Assembly: GCF_001039355.2 (NCBI RefSeq)
Contig: NW_019773615.1
Location: 12,512-63,890, forward strand
Origin: Lingula anatina
Taxonomy: Eukaryota; Brachiopoda; Lingulata; Lingulida; Lingulidae
Reading direction: 5' to 3'
DNA: 51,379 nucleotides
Both the position numbers and the translations under genes were made by a program. A model generated the notes under the pieces. That model was not told the DNA's origin, searched no databases, and saw only the letters and a list, made by a program, of their open reading frames with translations. Below are positions 48,072-51,379 of this stretch, one piece after another. Position 1 is the first letter of the stretch. Each line of letters starts with the position of its first letter.

Positions 48072-50118
48072 TCACAAATTACAAATCTGACAGTTTGGGT
48101 TCTTAGGAATTCCTTCTGGTTTGGAAGTACCTGTGCTAGGCACATCATGAATAAAATCTGGAGACAGATAAGAACAAAGGTTGATATTTTCTGTGTAAAA
48201 GATTTCAACCCAAATATTTCTCGAAGTATAGACATAGCTTGAATGTTCTTCTTCAGCTTTCATGAAAAATAAGTTATTGTAGGGATCAAGTGTAAGAAGT
48301 CTCTCCCTGCAAAATTGGTCTGCCCTTGATCCAGCTAAAGTGAGCACAAGGGTTACATAATGTGCTCTCCTATTGCAGTAAAAATCAGTAAAATAAAGAT
48401 TTGTGTCTGCCACAAACAGGTCAGTTGGAGGGATTTTCACTCTCCTTGGACCAAAAAATGACCTGAGAGGAGGAAGTCCTGTCTGCAGGTCAGGTTTACA
48501 GGCAAAGAACAGTCCATCAAGTTTTCCATTAATTGGTGATCCTTGGTCTCCGTTATCGTCTTTTTTGTATACCTTCATTATTCCATCTGTTTCAAATATT
48601 TTATTAAAATATTCAACAGTTTTATTTCGATACAAGTAGCTACATTGAATCAGTTGACCACCACGATCCTTTGTAAAATGCGTTGCCCTTTGCAGCAGTT
48701 CTTTCAGTTCCGAGTTATTCAACTCTGCAAAGAGAACACTTAAAGCATGATTACTGATGAAATGTTATAACGTAAAATTTTATTGCATTTACCAACTTTC
48801 ACTCTGAGGGAAAGATGTTCCAATATCTTTTGATGGAAAAAAATTGACCAAACTTACTTATAGTAAACAATCTGTTATGATTGTGCCACATGAGAAGATG
48901 ATTTGATACCTGTTGATTGTTATATACATATTTAAAGAAGGGTCCCAATAAAGACACTTTTTGTATAAAAATGTCTTTTTTATGTACAGACAGTTACATG
49001 TCTGTACATAAAGCAGTCACCTGCATCTGTTTTTCCTTATGCTAGTTACATATTCTTAATCTGTGTTACTTTTTGTGCATAATTAAAATTTGGTGTTGAT
49101 TTTATTGTTAAGCATTATTGTAAAATAATTGCAAATTGCATCAAAATTGACAAAATAACTTATTCTGTGCATCATAATTTTCTGCTTTTTGTCTGTACAT
49201 TTGACAGTTTTGCTGTCTTGTCTTTGAAAACATCAACTTATGAACTGGTTTACCTAATGAAAAAAAATATTTTTAAAGGTATTTTAGCAAAATAAATATT
49301 GACATGTACATCTCACACTTTTTTAACAGGTAATGAATGGACATAAATCAAGGATTTTTAAAAAAGGTATATCTTAAAGGCAATGCTGTGGCATGGTCCT
49401 TTATTAAGATGAAAACCACATTTACAAAAAATAAAGATAAATAAATGAAAAAATGTAATAAAATGGCCCATCTTAAGTGACTTTTTTTTTTAATATAAAT
49501 ATATCTTACCTGCACGGAAATTTAATTCACCAAGAGAGTTCTTGTACGGATCCATTGTGTAGCCTGTAAGTCTGTATTCCTGTCCTGGCTTCAGCTTTAA
49601 TTTTATGATATTGTCATCACCAAAAACTTGAAGACTCTCACCATTGTTAGGTTTGCTAGTATTGACCAAGTCGAGATGAAACCACTTGCTTGAGGGTTTA
49701 GGATCTGAGGTTTGAATTTTCACGTGGACATGGCTGGCACCTTTCTCTAGTACCATAAGTTGGTAAAATGGTTGTTTAGGCATCAACTAAAAATAATGAT
49801 ATAACATTCTTTTCCCTTTTTTTCTGTGATATGTTGTATAATGATTCTGAGATGGATGCTTTCTATGAGACGCCAATGGGCTTCATTGTTTACCCGCTTT
49901 AAAACACAAACAATATCTTTTTCAGATAGATTAAATTTTGTCAACTTATGAAATAGTTACATTATACAAAGTTTATCACTGAATTTTGTGGTTGTTATTG
50001 TATGAATCTGTTATTTATTGCATCCCTGTAGTAGACACATTGTGCATGAGAAAAATGAAATTACCTCTGGTCTTTCACTTCCAAATTGGGATGTGCTACT
50101 TTTTTTCTCTTCTGTCAT
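48072..50118 (-). CDS. PHYHIP/PHYHIPL-like protein, copy 2
   Basis: Three coding exons: 50118-50065, 49786-49510 and 48724-48072, totalling 984 nt, 327 residues, with the same phases as copy 1. Family landmarks are intact: GSPINGKLDGLFF, TNLYFTDFYCNRRAHYV, ADQFCRERL, C-terminal CQICN. The middle exon has one extra codon (DDNIIKLKL against DDKIKFKL). About 43 of 216 residues of the last exon and 11 of 91 of the middle exon differ from copy 1, while the intron between them differs by only about 3%. The acceptor of the middle exon is TAG in place of CAG. No lesion is seen. It stands in the same antisense position to a COPB1 head as copy 1. Confidence 0.85.
48976..49221 (+). mobile_element. Short family H element in the last intron of PHYHIP-like copy 2
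   Basis: Orthologous or paralogous to 16015-16234. Its opening hairpin is perfect here (ATGTACAGACA, 6-nt loop, TGTCTGTACAT). Confidence 0.7.
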
Positions 50119-50469
50119 TTTGGCAGGTTGAGATAAAAGTCTTATAATAGCTTCCAAGTGGGAACCACATTGAGTGTCTGAACTGATTTTTTGAAAGTTT
50201 GTGAATAGATATTTCACCACTTTGCAGTTCAGTTTCTGTCAAGTAGAAATGTTGATCAGTTTCACATTAGGTCCATTCAAATGTAACTTTCAATGTCTCC
50301 TGCTGATTCACTTGCTATACATGAAGTTTCAACATTTTCAAAAATTGATCTCCACCTGTAAAGAGAAATAGAAATTAGGTGTTTGTAACATTATGTAAAA
50401 TACAGTTAAATACAGAATTTTAGTTCTCTTGTTAAAGAGGTATAAAGACATCTTGCAGGTTACTTACTA
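50119..50469 (-). other. 5' UTR exon(s) of PHYHIP-like copy 2
   Basis: Acceptor CTCTTTACAG places the start-codon exon's beginning at 50356. A conserved GTAAGT donor lies near 50468. Unlike copy 1, the frame upstream of the ATG is open for some 34 codons but contains no ATG. Confidence 0.4.
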
Positions 50470-50539
50470 ACACTGCGCTTAAAAAAATGCCTTTAAAGAA
50501 GGAACCACGGGCCACATAAACAGGTGGTGACATAATCTT

Positions 50540-51379
50540 TAAGGACAATAGTCATATAAAAATCCATTTCTCGAATTTTGAAGATTCAGCACTCAATCTA
50601 TACACTAGAGGTATGTTTTAATCGATCCCCGCCATTTAAAAATTATAAAAACAATCTATTAGTAGTAAAAAAGCGTTTTAGTAAACCTCACCTCAATATG
50701 CATAAATGAAGCAACAGATCTGGGTCACGTGGTACTGTGACGACAATCACGATAAAGGTCTATGAGACTCAAATGAGCTGCATGGTGCATACAGACGGAG
50801 AAGTTAAGGAAAGTTGTGTTGAACGGAGTTGGTGGTTTAGATCATATCAAGAGCTGGTAGTCTTTCAGATTAACTGTCATCAGTTGGCAAACTTACTGAT
50901 TGCTGATGCATTTTAAATGCATTGTAGTTGACCAAAAGCTCGTTTACAACAAACCTGTTAATTATACACCGCTGCAATTCCCAAGCCAGGTAATAACAGG
51001 TATGAAACTCGTCTTGGTGGGCTTTCATATTTTTCAATATATCTCATTTATTTCATGGGGTTATTTTATTGGTATTTGTAAATGACGTTAAATATCAATA
51101 CTTAAACAATTAAGTTCAAACACGGTCGCAAACATTAATAAAAGAAATTGCTCTCAGGGTAGTTTGAAGCTTCCGTGGAAGAAAACGTGTTGAGGAAAAA
51201 CAGGAAAAAGAGCGTTATATTAAAGAAAAAATGGGAACTGCTGTAATAAAATGGTTCGTTATCCTAATTCTTTTATGCTTTGAGGATTTCTTTCTGAAGA
51301 TTATTTCATCTGAAATATTAAATAATTTAAAAGATTGATTATTTTATAACTTGAAACGCAAATTCTGCGTCAGTACGCA
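50540..51379. other. Unique DNA upstream of PHYHIP-like copy 2
   Basis: Homology with the first block ends at about 50538 (17610). The rest has no match in the window. It would hold the promoter of copy 2. A CACGTG hexamer is at about 50727, but no core promoter is convincing and no gene is seen. Confidence 0.4.

Noticed and set aside
50900-51085. Plus-strand ORF near the right end, with a GTAATA donor-like site near 50991
   Set aside because: No recognisable protein, no homologous block to compare, and splice-like sites are frequent by chance.
1-51379. tRNA, rRNA or other structured RNA genes
   Set aside because: No cloverleaf with A and B box motifs or rRNA core was recognised by eye; a covariance-model scan would be needed to exclude small RNAs.

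Overview
This is an intron-rich, AT-rich animal nuclear scaffold, not a microbial sequence. It has GT-AG introns, AATAAA signals, MITEs, Ty3/gypsy-type LTR debris, a 205-bp gap and isolated single Ns at 4220, 18931, 40056 and 42357. The two recognisable gene families are beta-COP (COPB1) and an invertebrate homologue of vertebrate PHYHIP/PHYHIPL. Together with the repeat style they suggest a marine invertebrate such as a bivalve, hemichordate, echinoderm or lancelet; the sequence does not let me choose among these.

The window is built from repeated blocks of one locus. At 2176-11234 is an apparently functional COPB1 (copy A): 20 exons, 793 residues, matching human COPB1 from about residue 160 to the end, with the 5' exons left of the window. 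At 12743-13552 lie COPB1 5' exons (start codon and the DLQHPNEF exon) that lack about 73 internal codons. A minus-strand PHYHIP-like gene follows (CDS 15104-17196). Then come about 10 kb of nested repeats (17.6-27.1 kb), and then an almost complete but broken set of COPB1 exons (copy B, 27711-35526). The 12.7-kb head and the 27.7-kb body are best read as one unprocessed COPB1 pseudogene whose long intron contains the antisense PHYHIP-like gene.

After a spacer and the gap, 40165-45078 repeats 8943-13655 at roughly 98-99% identity: the last four COPB1 exons, spacer and degraded head. A different transposon sits at the junction, and a second PHYHIP-like gene follows (CDS 48072-50118). This right-hand block may be a recent tandem duplication or an uncollapsed second haplotype.

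The strongest biological signal is the PHYHIP-like pair. Their introns differ by about 3%, but the last coding exon differs by about 10% in nucleotides and 20% in amino acids, and nearly all substitutions in the middle exon change the protein. This points to diversifying selection, or exchange with other paralogues, in a family whose invertebrate role is unknown. The repeat zone gives a readable stack of insertions: several MITEs with target-site duplications, two oppositely oriented gypsy fragments inside one older repeat, a hairpin-ended repeat family present at several stages, and a 146-bp tandem array carrying direct-repeat AGGTCA-type motifs.
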